Positions 42,900-54,120 of a stretch of DNA of 64,000 bases are shown here, one piece after another. The notes under the pieces were generated by a model that saw only the letters and a list, made by a program, of their open reading frames with translations, did no database searches and had not been told where the DNA came from. The position numbers were made by a program, and so were the translations under genes. Source of the DNA: Diplodia intermedia (Eukaryota; Ascomycota; Dothideomycetes; Botryosphaeriales; Botryosphaeriaceae); NCBI GenBank assembly GCA_021495925.1, contig JAKEKT010000053.1:124001-188000 (forward strand), given 5' to 3'. The stretch's first letter is position 1. Each line of letters opens with the position of its first letter.

Positions 42900-43243
42900 C
42901 GAAAGTCATTGTCTTGTAGGATGATTGAATTGTACTGTGTTTCTAGGACAATCTTCCATTCATATGGAAAAGACCAGCTGTATTGTGGAGCCATAGGTCT
43001 ATGAAGAGAAAGCGCACTAACTGAAATTGGCGCCTGAGCGGGAGTGTCGTCAGTTACCTCAGTCAAGCTAATCGCAATCCTGAAGGCTCATACTTGTCAC
43101 TGGTTGGCCATTCGGCATGATGCTAATGTGAGGTAGAAATTGGTGGGGGAAAGTTTCGGGGACCGCGTCGATGCAGTCGGCCGTGGGGGGAAAGGCGAAG
43201 CCATAAGGTAGCTATAGTCGAATCTGATTTCAACTGGCAGGTG
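42900..43243. other. Intergenic, nothing recognised
   Basis: This lies between the 3' ends of two converging genes. No further signal is seen. Confidence 0.4.
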
Positions 43244-43697
43244 TTAGAGCGGGTCGTCGGCTTTCCAGAATAGCGGGCTATTCGCGGCTCTGGTCTTGGG
43301 GTATCCGTACCTGCTCACATAAATGTGGACTACACTGTACTGGAGAGGCAGCGACTTACTGCATCTTCTGCTCCTTGACGCAGTCCGGCATATCTTCTCA
43401 GAGCTTGATAACGAGCGATGGCTGCGCATCCCGTGCGGTATCTACTCTCTGTTGGATCTAGGCCTCTTGATGGACGGTATCCATGTCCTTGCGAAGATGC
43501 CATCTACCAGCCTGCATGTCATCGCCATACTCGTCCCTGGCGGTCTCCATGTCACGGCGAAGGGCATCGATTGTGGCATCCACATGGGTTTGAGTCGGAT
43601 CCAGCCGGTTCTCCATGTCGGTCCAAAGCTGAGCGAAGCCCGCGTTCATGGCTTGCAGGATTCGGTCGGTGTCGGAGGTGGCGGTGACGTTGGTCAT
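43244..43697 (-). pseudogene. Small helical gene with two stops
   Basis: Two exons (43697-43360 and 43310-43244) with a 49-bp intron (GTAAGT donor, CAG acceptor) give a frame whose total length is an exact multiple of three (135 codons). It begins MTNVTATSDTDRILQAMNAG and is helical throughout. Two in-frame stops break it: TAG after VHQEA (about 43456) and TGA about 23 codons later. Both would be C-to-T changes of CAG and CGA. The intact splice sites and a natural final stop suggest recent death, or a stop-shortened 79-residue protein that is still made. No family recognised. Confidence 0.45.
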
Positions 43698-44364
43698 GGG
43701 CTGGGGCTGATCGAAGTTGAGAGAAGCTCGTCATGTTGAGTGGCCACCGCGGCATGATCGGGTTGGGTGAGGGGCTTCACATTTGGCTGGCTCCGCGGGT
43801 TGTCGGCGGACGGCTCCGTGGTGATGCGGGCAGTTGGGGTGCGCAGGTGGAGGTGCAGGTGTGCGGGCGTCGATGAAGACGCAGGCGGGAGCGCGACCGG
43901 GACTTTATGTCTGCGCCCACGATAAGAGACGGCGTAATGGCGATAGGCGGCGATTAGGATGGCGCGTTGAGGAGGCTATATTCTTCTCGCGGGTGCAGTT
44001 AAGGCGGGCATCCGCACTGAGAAGCATGGTATCACTGACGGACACAGCTCAGGGCAGTCAGCGGAACGCTAGTACAAATCATGTGCGGATTTAAATACTG
44101 CTCTGCGTCTTGCTCGCTTGCTTTCATGCAGTACGTGGTCATTGGCGCGCGTTCCCATCTGTCGCGCAGTGGGTGGTTGAGTCGCGGTGAGACGCGCCAT
44201 CAGCAGCTGCCGCAGCTACACTAGACTCCGGAGCAAGCACGCAAGCGCTAAGCCGGAGCAAACAGAAAGAGTAGTGCTTCGGTGGAATGCGTAGAGGGTT
44301 GCTGCGCGGTACGCGAAAGATCATTTGTTGGTATATAAGCCGCCAAAACCTCCTCCCCTTCCAT
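43698..44364. other. Intergenic, nothing recognised
   Basis: No supported gene. Frames here are short and overlapping. Confidence 0.4.
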
Positions 44365-44390
44365 CATCGCTAGCTCAGTGGTAGAGCGGC
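44365..44390 (+). tRNA. tRNA 5'-half relic
   Basis: CATCGCTAGCTCAGTGGTAG plus AGCGGC matches the 5' half of a eukaryotic tRNA, including a full A box (TAGCTCAGTGG). No anticodon stem, B box or 3' half follows within 100 bases, so it cannot fold as a tRNA. It is probably a relic or part of a SINE-like element. Confidence 0.35.
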
Positions 44391-45258
44391 TTCTGACGTA
44401 TCAAATAAGGCCCGGGAATAGCCTGTAATGGGTTGGTAGTGGTTGGAGGACGACCGGGTGACCATGAGCGGTGGGCGCACTGGGCGATTTCAGGTTTGAC
44501 GTATATATACTATGCGGGTTACTTTTCCTTTCAGCAAAGTAGAAGGCCACCGTAGGGGTGCAGTGGTTCCGTGGGTAGGACCTGCATGTACGAGCTACTC
44601 ACTGCAAGAGGAGGCGTTGCAAATAATCCAGCTTGGGTCATCTAAGCTTTGTTTAGGCTTCCGAGCTGCGAGCGCCAGCCTGGGGCAGAGAGCTTTCGCA
44701 TCACGCCCCACCAACCCATCTATCTATCCTTTAGGCCAGGCGGCGCATATAACTGGCTCGAAGACATTGGGTAGGAGCCATAAAGTCGTGCGAGGGCGCG
44801 GTGATGCTGTCTCTGGCTCAGGCAAGACCGCGGCGCGGAAACAGTGGGCCAAAAGCAGCGGTGCGCGCTCCAGCAGAGCCGTAGCAGTAATATCAAAAAG
44901 AGCAGCGGGCAAAAAAGAAAGCCCCCGGCTGGGAGTTGAACAGTTGAACCTAGGACCATGTCACTCTATAACCTCGTCATCCTGTTCGACTGACTCAAGA
45001 CAAACGCGTTCCCGCTGGTTCACAGCGACAGTGCTCTGCCATTCCCAGGTCTCAGTTTGAAGGCAAACACTTGAGCTGGATCGTCATCCCATATGCGTTT
45101 GTACTTCCCCGTAGCAAACGGCCCTCGATCCTACCTCAAAACACAACCCGGCTTTCCGTCCTAGCTTACGACGCCGACAATCGCACTCCTTCAACCCGTC
45201 TCAACCGCAGCCGCCTTCGGCCAGCAGTCTTCCCGCGCAACTCCCCACATCTTCCACC
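44391..45258. other. Intergenic with tRNA-like 3' end
   Basis: On the minus strand at 44921-44960 a T-arm-like GGTTCAACT and a GC-rich acceptor-like end (AGCCGGGGGC) run into TTTCTTTTTT (44911-44920), resembling a tRNA 3' end with a Pol III stop. No matching 5' acceptor strand is found upstream. The plus-strand frame at 44512-45060 shows no domain. Confidence 0.35.
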
Positions 45259-45492
45259 ATGCGCCCATTCACCGGCATTCTCATCGCCATTGCCATCGCC
45301 ATCGCCGCCTTCCTCTTTATTGGCCTCTTCGCCTGGTACTTCTATTGGTATGTCGCTGCCATTCTGAAGCCGTGAGGTGTTACTAAGGAGCTAGGCTAAA
45401 GGCTCCACATCTTCCCCGGGCGACCCCGAGAGGCAAACACAGGTGCGCACACCATCACAAGACGACCGAAACAGCAAGACACGGGAACTTGA
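45259..45492 (+). CDS. Small single-pass membrane protein
   Basis: Two exons (45259-45347 and 45402-45492) separated by a 54-bp intron with a GTATGT donor join in frame to 59 residues. The ATG has a good context (CCACCATGCG). Residues 5-30 are a strong membrane helix (TGILIAIAIAIAAFLFIGLF then AWYFYW); the tail is polar and basic. Without splicing a 38-residue version would be made. Such small tail proteins are common in fungi, often as subunits or regulators of membrane complexes, but I recognise no family. It is too short for most gene finders. Confidence 0.5.
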
Positions 45493-46559
45493 GGGAGGCT
45501 GATGCTGTGTTCTCAGGCGATAAAGTCAATGCTTGGATTGAGGCACAGGGGACCCAGGCCGCCGCCACTGGGCGCGCGCGTGAAGTACCGGTGTCCACCG
45601 CCGCCGCGTGACCAACAATCATTGAGGTGGGAGAGCGGCTGGCCGCTCGCGTGCGGAATACAATCCCGACGGAAGGACCGTGACGCGCTGACGGATAGAA
45701 TGCCTCTGCATTTGTTTCACTCTGTTGATACGACTATATATCCAGGGCTGCCCATCGCCTGTGAAAGGTCTTTTGATCCGATGAGAAGATTTAGGGCAGA
45801 TATATGGCCGACGGACATGGCGTCGCTTGCGCCGCAGGAAATGATGGCCAAGGACAACTATTAAACAGCCAACATACGTAGTCGTCTAGCCCTGGGAAGT
45901 CCTGACGGCGACACAAGCTAAGCAGTTTTCGGAGTAGCGCATCTGCCAACGTCCGTCATGACATGACAGCGTCCATCGCCTGTGACTGCTCGCTCCCATT
46001 ACGGAAACACCAGACCTACGTCATTAATTAGCTCACTAACGGCTACTATTTTACGGGTGCAAGGGAATGGAATATTAAAGAGCTGCACACCATGCTTCTA
46101 AGCCACTTCTGGAAATTCGAGATGCATTTCAACCTAGGGTCAAGCATACCGGAGCACTACAACATTTGTGAACTCCTCCGATCAATATTTCCGAAGCCAG
46201 TAGGGCATTACCATTTTGATATCCTGAGTAGATGTTTTGTACCGATGTTTATATTCGCCATGTGAGTCATCAGAGTCGCCGATGCCAGCTTTTTCCAGTA
46301 TGAGAATCCAGCAACTCCTATATATTCTGCACCATTCCACCAGATTTGATAGCCAACGGCATGCTATGCAAGATGGTAAACGCCTTCCTTTCTCCCGGTC
46401 CAGGCTATTCTCTTCCGAACGTCAAGTATTTTGGTCAACGCCTCCTCAGTTTGAGCATGTTGTGTTGCCCGATTTTTCCCTTGCATTCCCGCAATGTCAG
46501 CATCAAATAATTCAAAGCCGCACCTTGCCATCCTCCCACCGCTTCCGCTCCTGGACCCA
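45493..46559. other. Intergenic, nothing recognised
   Basis: No supported gene. 45980-46230 is A/T-rich. The right end is the 3' flank of the chromodomain gene. Confidence 0.45.
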
Positions 46560-48642
46560 TCACTGCAGATCGGTAAGCAGCCGTCTTCCTTTTGTGCCGT
46601 ACAAGACGACCGGCTTGGAGCGATCGTGATCTTGCTCCCAGAACGGCGACGCAATATCGATGCCGGGAGCCTTCTCAATCTGCTTCTTGTGCGTCATCGC
46701 CGCGTTAGCTGGTAACCTGGAGTGTGCGAAGCCTGATTCCTCACTTGTGCGCTTGTCCGTGGTGGGAGTATCGTCGACGGGCACCGTGTTGTATTTCATG
46801 GTTGACGAAGGTGGGTAGGATGCCTCGTCTTCCTCTTCTTCTTCTTCCTCCTCGTCTTCGTCGCGGAGTGGAGTTACAGGCTCGGTTGGGAGGGCACTGC
46901 GGGGGAATGGGGTGTTAGTAATGGATTTCTTCGCGACGGGAGACGAAAGAGGGAGAGGTTGCATACATGGCGTTTTGCTTCCTCTGCTGCTCTCCCTTCT
47001 CCGTCTGTCGCTCCGTCTGCTTTGGTGTATCAACCGTCTGGGAAGCAACTTTACCCTTTGGCTTCTTCGGCGACTTCGACATCTGTTGCTCCTGCTGCTT
47101 CGGCGCCGTCTTCTTTTTCTGCCGCCACTCAGCCACCAGGTCCTTGGACACATTGCTCTTCGGCTCCCACGAATCATCAAAATCTTCACCAGTTTTCGGG
47201 TCCTTCTCCCATGCGACAAGGTAGTGGCGAGGGCGCTCGTCAACGATAGCCCTTGCAGAGTAAACATCATCATCCTGCTCTTCCTTCAGCTGTTTGTCCT
47301 CGGTTTCGGGTGCCTTCTTCGCCGGCCGTCCTCGTGGCTTCTTTGGCGCCTTCTGTGATTGTCCCTTCTGCTGCTGCTTCCATTCGGCTACCAGGTCCTG
47401 TGACACGTTGCCCTTCGGTTCCCAAGTGTCTTCAAAGTCCTCGCCAGTAACTGGATCCTTCTCCCACGCAACACGGTAGTATCGTGGTTTCTCGCCGGTG
47501 ATTGCTCTTGCGGGAAAGACTCCTTCATCCTGGGGCTCAGGCTCCGGCTTCGTGGACTTTTGATTCGGGGGCTTCGCTTTGGGCTTGATGGAATCGGGCT
47601 TGGTGGAATCGGGCTTGGTGGACTCGGGCTTGGTGGACTCGGGCTTGGTGGACTCGGGCTTCGTGAACTCGAGCTTCGTGGACTCGGGCTTCGTGAACTC
47701 GGGCTTCGTGAACTCGGGCTTCGTGAACTCGGGCTTCGTGGACTCGGGCTTCGCGGACTCGGTCCTCGTAGCCTGAAGTCGCTGCTTTTTATTGTCGGGC
47801 TGAGTATGAGGAATTGCAAAGCTTGGTTCAAGTTTATCCTGGGCATTGGCACGTTCAGTGTCAAGCTTTCGCTTGCGATTCCGATCAGAGGATTCCGGGA
47901 GTTCGTTTTTTTGGGTTCCGTTGTCAGCTTCACGCTTGCGTCGGCGGCCATTAATCGAGGGCTGGTCAGGTTCAGTGCCGTTCTGTGCATCATTGTTTTG
48001 GGCCTCCTCTTTGGGGTCGTGCATGCGCTCGTCAATGGAGGGCTTGTTGTCAGGCGAAGCACGTTTCTGAGCGGCTTCTTTGCGGGATCTGTTTGGCAGT
48101 GGCTTGTCCTGGACCGTTTGTGCCTCATCCTGCAACCCATCCGGCTGAACCTCATCCTGCTCAACTTCCTTCTCCCCGCGCTGTGCCTCACCATTGGCAA
48201 TGTCCCCAACCTGGCCCTCGCCATTGCTCTCCGCCGGCTTCTTCCATTTTCTCTCCTTCTTCTCCTTCCAATCCCTTTTCAACGCCGCATTGGCATAGCT
48301 CTTAGGCTCCCACGTCGGCTCATACGGCTCACCATTGCCATCCAGGCCGGCCCAATCGATCAAGTACCCGCGCTTCGCATCCTCTTCAAGGATGGCGAGA
48401 GCAACGTACGTTTCCTCCGACTGTGCCGCTGCATTCTTCTTCTTCGTATTTGTCTTCTTTGTGGCCTTGCTCTTGGATGACGCTGCGGTAGATGATGACG
48501 CGGTGCGTGCGTTGCGGGCGATGCGGTCAGCGGGCACAGAGGCGCTGCGGGTGCGCTTTGCTGCGCGGTTGGCGCGGTTGTGGGCGGCTTTGTCTGCGAC
48601 GGTGGCGACTGCATTAACGCGCGAGAGGAGTGGTCTGGCCAT
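46560..48642 (-). CDS. Three-chromodomain protein
   Basis: Two exons (48642-46967 and 46896-46560; 70-bp intron with GTATGC donor) join in frame to 670 residues. The frame upstream of 48642 has no ATG. Three chromo-like domains are visible: residues 77-127 (YVALAILEEDAKRGYLIDWA, then TWEP), about 371-420 (VFPARAI, YYRVAW, DTWEP) and about 456-505 (VYSARAI, HYLVAW, DSWEP). The last two are close paralogues, so an internal duplication is likely. Between domains 1 and 2 lies a five-residue repeat (ESTKP/EFTKP), listed separately. An AT-hook-like KKPRGRPAKK follows domain 2. The C-terminal exon is acidic then mixed. Chromodomains bind methylated histone tails, so the protein is probably nuclear and acts on chromatin. 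Its exact partner is unknown. Confidence 0.85.
47585..47765. repeat. 15-bp coding minisatellite
   Basis: About 12 tandem copies of a 15-bp unit (plus strand GGCTTGGTGGACTCG or GGCTTCGTGAACTCG) encode the repeats ESTKP and EFTKP inside the chromodomain gene. The two variants are interleaved in blocks, a sign of repeated expansion and unequal exchange. Copy number is likely to vary among strains. Confidence 0.85.
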
Positions 48643-49914
48643 GGTCGGGGGCGGGGTGATGTGGTGGAAAGGGTGGATGTCAGAGAGTGGTGACACACGC
48701 TCGGGGTTGACGCGTGTTGGAGCTGAGGTGACGTCGCGTCACTTGTGTTTGTCGGATGGGGGGGAGCTTGGCGTGCGCTCGGCTGTCGGCCAATCAGGAC
48801 GGCCAATTGGACCAGCTGCTGCGTCTTGGACTTTTGCGTCCGGAATAAGAAATTGGAATCGCGCGAACAAAGGCCGTGAACCCATCTCTTCCAGTGAATA
48901 CGCCTAGGAGTATCTGTCCACTTCTAAGGTAGCCATGTACATTGTCTGAAAACGAACTTTCCCCATTGTATGTAGGTTTTAAGAACAAAGTCCCATAGTG
49001 CACTCGGTAGTCATGGGCCAGACTTGGGATGCAATGAGCCCATTCGATACTTGTCAAAGAAATCGAGACTCGGAAAATGGAATTGCCATGCGCATATACC
49101 CTAGCCCAAATCGCACGCCTCCTTTCACACCCAAGTTAACACTATGCACTGCCATGTCAGAGATTTGGCTCCGGGCTATCTGCTTAGGAGCGCGTTGTCG
49201 TGAAGAAATTGATGGTTGCACTCTGTCAAGATTTCCTTTCGTCAAAACAATCTGCCAACGCAACGTCTGCATACTTATTGCAATTCCGACCAATCTTGAC
49301 TTTCTGAATATGGCACGCTCCAGAAGAGGACTCGCAAGTCCCACGTGTCTATTTGTAAACGTGTCCCGAATATCCAGAATACAATAATGCCCAGTTCAGC
49401 AGGTCCCACACACCGACGCGCTCGATAAGGCGAGATTCTTCCAGCTATGATGCCGATGCCGACTGACAAGTAGCGTTAACATATGGGTTGTCTAGTCATA
49501 CCATTCAAAACCATTGCAGCCACCAGTTGTGACCGCCGCTGGAATCTCCCAGAGCATACCATTCGACAGCGTGTCGTGATAAGTGATTCCAATTCCCCTT
49601 CCCCGTGGCGGCTGCCGAGATAATGTCTCTCGATGAGGACAGGGTGACCTTGGCCTGTGTTGCCATTCTCGGTGCTGAAATCTCCTTCGACAATGCCAAC
49701 AGCATAGCATAGCTATTCCAAGGTTCTGTGCAGTTCCCTGCGAAGCAGTCGGCGGTTTTCGGATGCAGTCAGGGCTACGGGATGAGCGCGCAAGCTGGGG
49801 CCATGCAGGCGGGCGAGGCGGGCGTCAAGGGCAAAGGTGCCCATAAAGTCGTAAATGTGGCTTTGCAGGGCGGTTGCGGTGGATATACCCTTTTAAGCGC
49901 GGCACTAGATGCAA
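48643..49914. other. Gene-poor intergenic region
   Basis: No supported gene. The part next to 48643 is the chromodomain gene promoter. Confidence 0.45.
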
Positions 49915-51120
49915 AAATCATACCATATGAGGCCTCCAGGACACCAAGCTGACGGAGACAGGAATACCGTAACCACGACCGCGAGCAAATGTCACCATGT
50001 CGTCAGCCGAAAGTGTAGTGGTGAGGTACCCCTGGAGGAGGAAGGGAGTAGTGCCAGGAATGAAGCGACGGTAGAGTTGCCAGCCATTGCCGTTGTTGAC
50101 GAACACCTACCCAAGAGTGTTGAGATGGTTCTCACGACTGATGATGCCGATGTGTGGACAGACTAGGTTAAGGAAGGCATCCATAGGCGCATTGTCAGAG
50201 CCAATCTGATCGCGAATGATGGAGTCGGTCTTGGGGATGACGGTCCATTTGGCCTTGACCATTTTAAAGCAGACTTCGTTAATGATGAAGTAACCCCTGA
50301 CCAGGTCAGAGCCCACCTTCTCACGGACGATGGTGTAGGCCTTGACGATGATGAACCATGTAACCTTAACCGTTCCAACAGCCCAGACCATCTTTCTATC
50401 TTTCTGCTGAAACTTGTCGAAAACGGGTGAGATGTAGCCTGCACTGTGTTAGCTGAGCTCGGATGCCACAAAAGCTTTGTCCATTTACAGCGGCAGGCGG
50501 CGAAGCAATTGCGGGATGAAGCGAAAGGTGATCTGCCAGCTCATTCGGCTTGTTGCCGCCATGGGTGGCACGATGAGTTGGACATTGCGAACGTTTGTGA
50601 TCCGCCGAGTAAAATATTTTGAAGAGCGCGGGCTGGCTAACAGCCAATTTCTGCGCAAGCGTAGCAGTGGCATCAGCATTGGCTGTAGCCTACAGAGCGA
50701 GTTCGTAGTGGTCAAGAACCGCGCCGTGAGCCAGCTGATTGGCACGGATAGACTGATCCATGTTGAGTCAGCCGAGACCGCTGTTGTTTGTGAACATAGC
50801 CATAATGTCTTGCCGGATGAACGTATTGCTTGTGTCCGGTCCATTAGCGAGAGAATCGACGACACATGCATTCTCCTCAAGGACGCTAGACTCCAAAAAG
50901 TTCAGCGGAGCGTCAGAGACCTTGCCCTCGACGTTGTTCCTGCCTTTCTTGATGTCAGACGATCTGCGCGGGTTGTAGCGATAGTCCAGGTGAGCCGTAA
51001 TGTGCGATACAGCCACATTGTGAGGCAAATTGGTAAAAGACCTGCGGGAGAGAAGAGGCATGCCAGTCAAGTTCAAACTGAGTCTGCTGAGTCGACATGG
51101 TCAAGAGAACGGGCTGCACC
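49915..51120 (-). pseudogene. Broken gene of unknown family
   Basis: Minus-strand DNA reads as protein in long stretches that shift frame and contain stops. From 5' to 3' these are SHITAHLDYRYNPRRSSDIK and NVEGKVSDAPLNFLESSVLE (about 51000-50880), then after TGA and TAG codons DHYELAL and ATANADATATLAQKLAVSQP (about 50700-50610). Next come WFIIVKAYTIVREKVGSDLV and IRDQIGSDNAPMDAFLNLV (50370-50150), then after TAG (about 50107) VFVNNGNGWQLYRRFIPGTT to 49918. C-ending codons dominate in these frames, as in coding DNA here. I recognise no family. Missed introns may explain some breaks but not the stops inside conserved-looking runs. Confidence 0.4.
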
Positions 51121-52355
51121 GTGATCAGAGCTCGGTCGCAGCAATGTTTGGCAGTGCTGAGGTTGAGAAGAATGGGTGACCGGCATCTCAAAAGCCAAGC
51201 TGCACTAGACTTTCTCGTCAATTTTCATGAAGAAGTAAGATGCCTGGACGAAGGCAGTGGCCAGCGGACACCTTTTTTGTTGCCCGCGGATCGTGCGTCG
51301 CGGCTCCCCGCAAAGGCCCTCTCCCGACCGTCAGTGCCAATGTAGCCATGGCGGTTGAGCGAGGGCGAGTTTTGGTGCTGGGATATAGCGGCGCTTGAGG
51401 ATGTGGACGTGTTGTTTGTTGCGAGCGGAGGTGAGAAGGCGGCGTAGAAATGCGGGCAGAAAGGCGCCGGCCTAGCGGAAGAGACACCAGTGTCAGCAGT
51501 GTTTCATTTGGTGCGGCGCGCGACAGTAGGGCGGTGGTATAGGCTGTGAAGCGGCTATGCTTTGCGAGCGCGCGCAATCAGAAAGCGGGCGATGGAGCAG
51601 GCGTTGCTTACCAGCTTGGCTTGCTGTGCCTGGGGTGCTGGCCGGCGCCGCGGATCAGTGGTGTCATAGCATCAGCGAAGCGGCTTGTGGGGTGAGAAAG
51701 AACTGAACTGTGCAAGCAGCGGGCGCGCATGTTCAGACATCTGCCGCGCAACGAAAAGTGAGCCACGAGGCGCGTCAATGCTTCGGGAGGGCGCGGAGCA
51801 ACTTCGACGAACACCTAGGTAGTGGCCTGTGCACGCTGAGCCCTACCAACAAAAGATGTTACAGTACGGTACTGGTTCGCTGCGAATTATCGGCGGTCCG
51901 AGCTCCAGAGACGTCACCTCCCGCTTCCGAGCTGCTACCATGGATTACAGCGCACTCACAACACAAGATAATCTGGGCCAAAAATTGCCCAATGTAGCCG
52001 TCGTCTCGGCCCCCAGTCTCCACCCTTTCGCTCGCAACATCAATCTCATCTCTGCTAACCGTTCTGAACGACCGCTACCGTTATCATCAAGGAGTCTCCG
52101 AACCGTTACTATGAAGAAGTTCCTGGGAGATTCACTAGTTTCCCGCTACTGTTACTTGTTTGTGGCGGAACTGGTTGATTTCCAGTGTGAGAATGTTTGA
52201 TAAGAGATTGTCTTTTAATTCGGATTACGGGTTATTTGATGAAAGAAAAAGATTGACAGTAACCGCTTCGGTTCGAGCAAACCAAACCACGTCATATCCG
52301 TCCTTTCTTCTACTCACTACATAGCATACTGAGTACATCCCGATCTCTGCTACCA
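51121..52355. other. Gene-poor intergenic region
   Basis: No supported gene. Frames at 51218-51814 (minus) and 51710-52200 (plus) have no signatures. Confidence 0.4.
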
Positions 52356-53699
52356 TCAACGCCAATCCTCGGCACGACATTGCTCAAAGGTCTTTCCATC
52401 ATACTGAATCAGCTTGGCTGCACGATCCCACAGCTCTCTGTCCTCGACATGCTCTAGTAGCGACTTCATTGTCCTCATGAAATCGAAGATAATCTTTTCC
52501 CCGTCCTCCCTACCCGAAACTCCTGCCTCCTCCAGGGCCCTCACACAGACGCGTAAAGCAGCGGTGTACCGGCCATTGCCAGCCAATTGTTTCACGAGTT
52601 CGAAGCGCAGATCCAGGACCTTCTCGTCGGCGCCGCCCCGTTGGTCAGGCGTGAGATCAGAGCGTAAGTAGAAGGCGATCGCATCCTCATATAGCTCTTC
52701 GGCGGAGAATCCCTTCTCGCAGTGCTCGAAATGCCTTCCACGTCCCGCAAAACGCGCGGCATGCCACTTCAACTCCATAATTTCCTCGCTGGAGATTGAG
52801 TGGGTCGACTCCGCCATCTCGTAGCGTGCTAGACAGGACTTAAGTATCTTCACGGCCTCAATGGACCGAGAACTCCAAGACAGTCGCCTTGCTACCCAGA
52901 AGGCGATGCTAGGCGGGGGAGCTGGAAGGACTGTGATGACGGCATCGAGCAGCTCTTTGTTGGAAGCACCGGTACGCGGTAAGAGCTCCGCGAGCTTCTC
53001 CTCTCCGTTGAAGCCTTGCTGTAGACAGGAAGTACGCATGTTATCAATGATACGCATGGCTTCGTCGTATGCCTATGCAATGTCAGCAACGTAATCTATC
53101 GTACCTGCACATACGCCCACACAAAAGGAGGCTCCACATACCTCTTCTTTCCCCATTTCGAAGAAGATAGATCGCAGAGCCCGATGGTCTTCCTTCGCGA
53201 ACTTCTCGTGCTGTGACTCTGGAATGTTTTCCTGTAAGACGGAGTTGCTGAAGTCCAGCAGCTTCGCGCAGCCGTCCTTGACGATTACGTTCCGAGCATA
53301 AATGTCGCCGTGATAGATGCCGGCTTCGCGATGCAGGAGCTCGAGTGTCTCAGTCAACTGCTTCTCGATATCGACACGTTCAGACGTCGAAATCGCGGCA
53401 TCATCAAGCGAATCTCCCCTGACGTTTTCCATGATAATGACAAACGGTACCGGGACACTGTAGAGCTTTGGAACACGTCCTCGAAGGGCGTCGACACGTT
53501 CAATGCGCTCATAGGCGGCTTTCTCGGCCTCGAAGGCGTCTTTGGAGAAGAACTAGGATGATCAGCGGTCGTTCAAAGGCAGGGTGTAGGGCCATACCAA
53601 TTTGCAGGCGTACGTCGTGTTGCCGTCACTGACTTCATGCACGTGGCTTGAGCCGCCCTCGCCGAGCCGCGCCCCAATACTCAAGGAAGAAGCGTCCAT
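52356..53699 (-). CDS. Divergent protein-kinase-like protein
   Basis: Three exons (53699-53598, 53552-53142, 53072-52356) join in frame to 409 residues. The ATG at 53699 begins MDASSLSIGARLGEGGSSHV, which carries a short glycine loop, followed by Lys33. The catalytic loop is HGDIYARN at 115-122 (Gly in place of the usual Arg) and the metal loop is LLDFSNS at about 132-138 (DFS in place of DFG). This resembles the kinase/aminoglycoside-phosphotransferase-like proteins common in fungi. The kinase part is short (about 170 residues). Residues 175-408 are helical repeats, perhaps TPR-like, with many paired Ala and Leu. Activity is uncertain. It shares a divergent promoter with a probable nuclease gene at 54121. 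Confidence 0.72.
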
Positions 53700-54120
53700 T
53701 GCGACAAGATGGCGCGAGACGTTGCACCGCGCACGATAGCTGGAGGTGTGGGTGGAAAATGGATGTCGAAAGCGTTGATGATGGGAGGGTGGTGAGGAGG
53801 AGGATGAAAAAGTTGGAGCGCTTGGTCGCGCGCGAGGATGGGTTTTGACGGCGGCGCCGGGGCAGCTGCCACCACCTGCGCGCCTGCCTCATCTAACACC
53901 AAGGGCCGCAGCCAACCCGGTCCACCAATCATGGCTCCGCTTAGCGCGATGTTCCGTCATCTGCATTGCCGGCGAGCGGAAGATTCTCTCTTGAATATTC
54001 CACTCAAACAATCCGCTCCCACCGCGCCACTCCACTTACCTGCAACCTCCTCCAAAGACTTCCAATCCCAGCACATCCGACACCGCAATTGCAACTTTCA
54101 GATCCGCTCAGCCCACCGAG
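53700..54120. promoter_or_regulatory. Shared divergent promoter
   Basis: 421 bp separate the kinase-like gene (minus) from the PD-(D/E)XK-like gene (plus), with no other gene between. Co-regulation is possible. Confidence 0.45.

Noticed and set aside
47560..48480. 306-codon plus-strand frame, Leu/Gly-rich
   Set aside because: It is the antisense of the chromodomain gene; the LG repeats mirror the TKP minisatellite.
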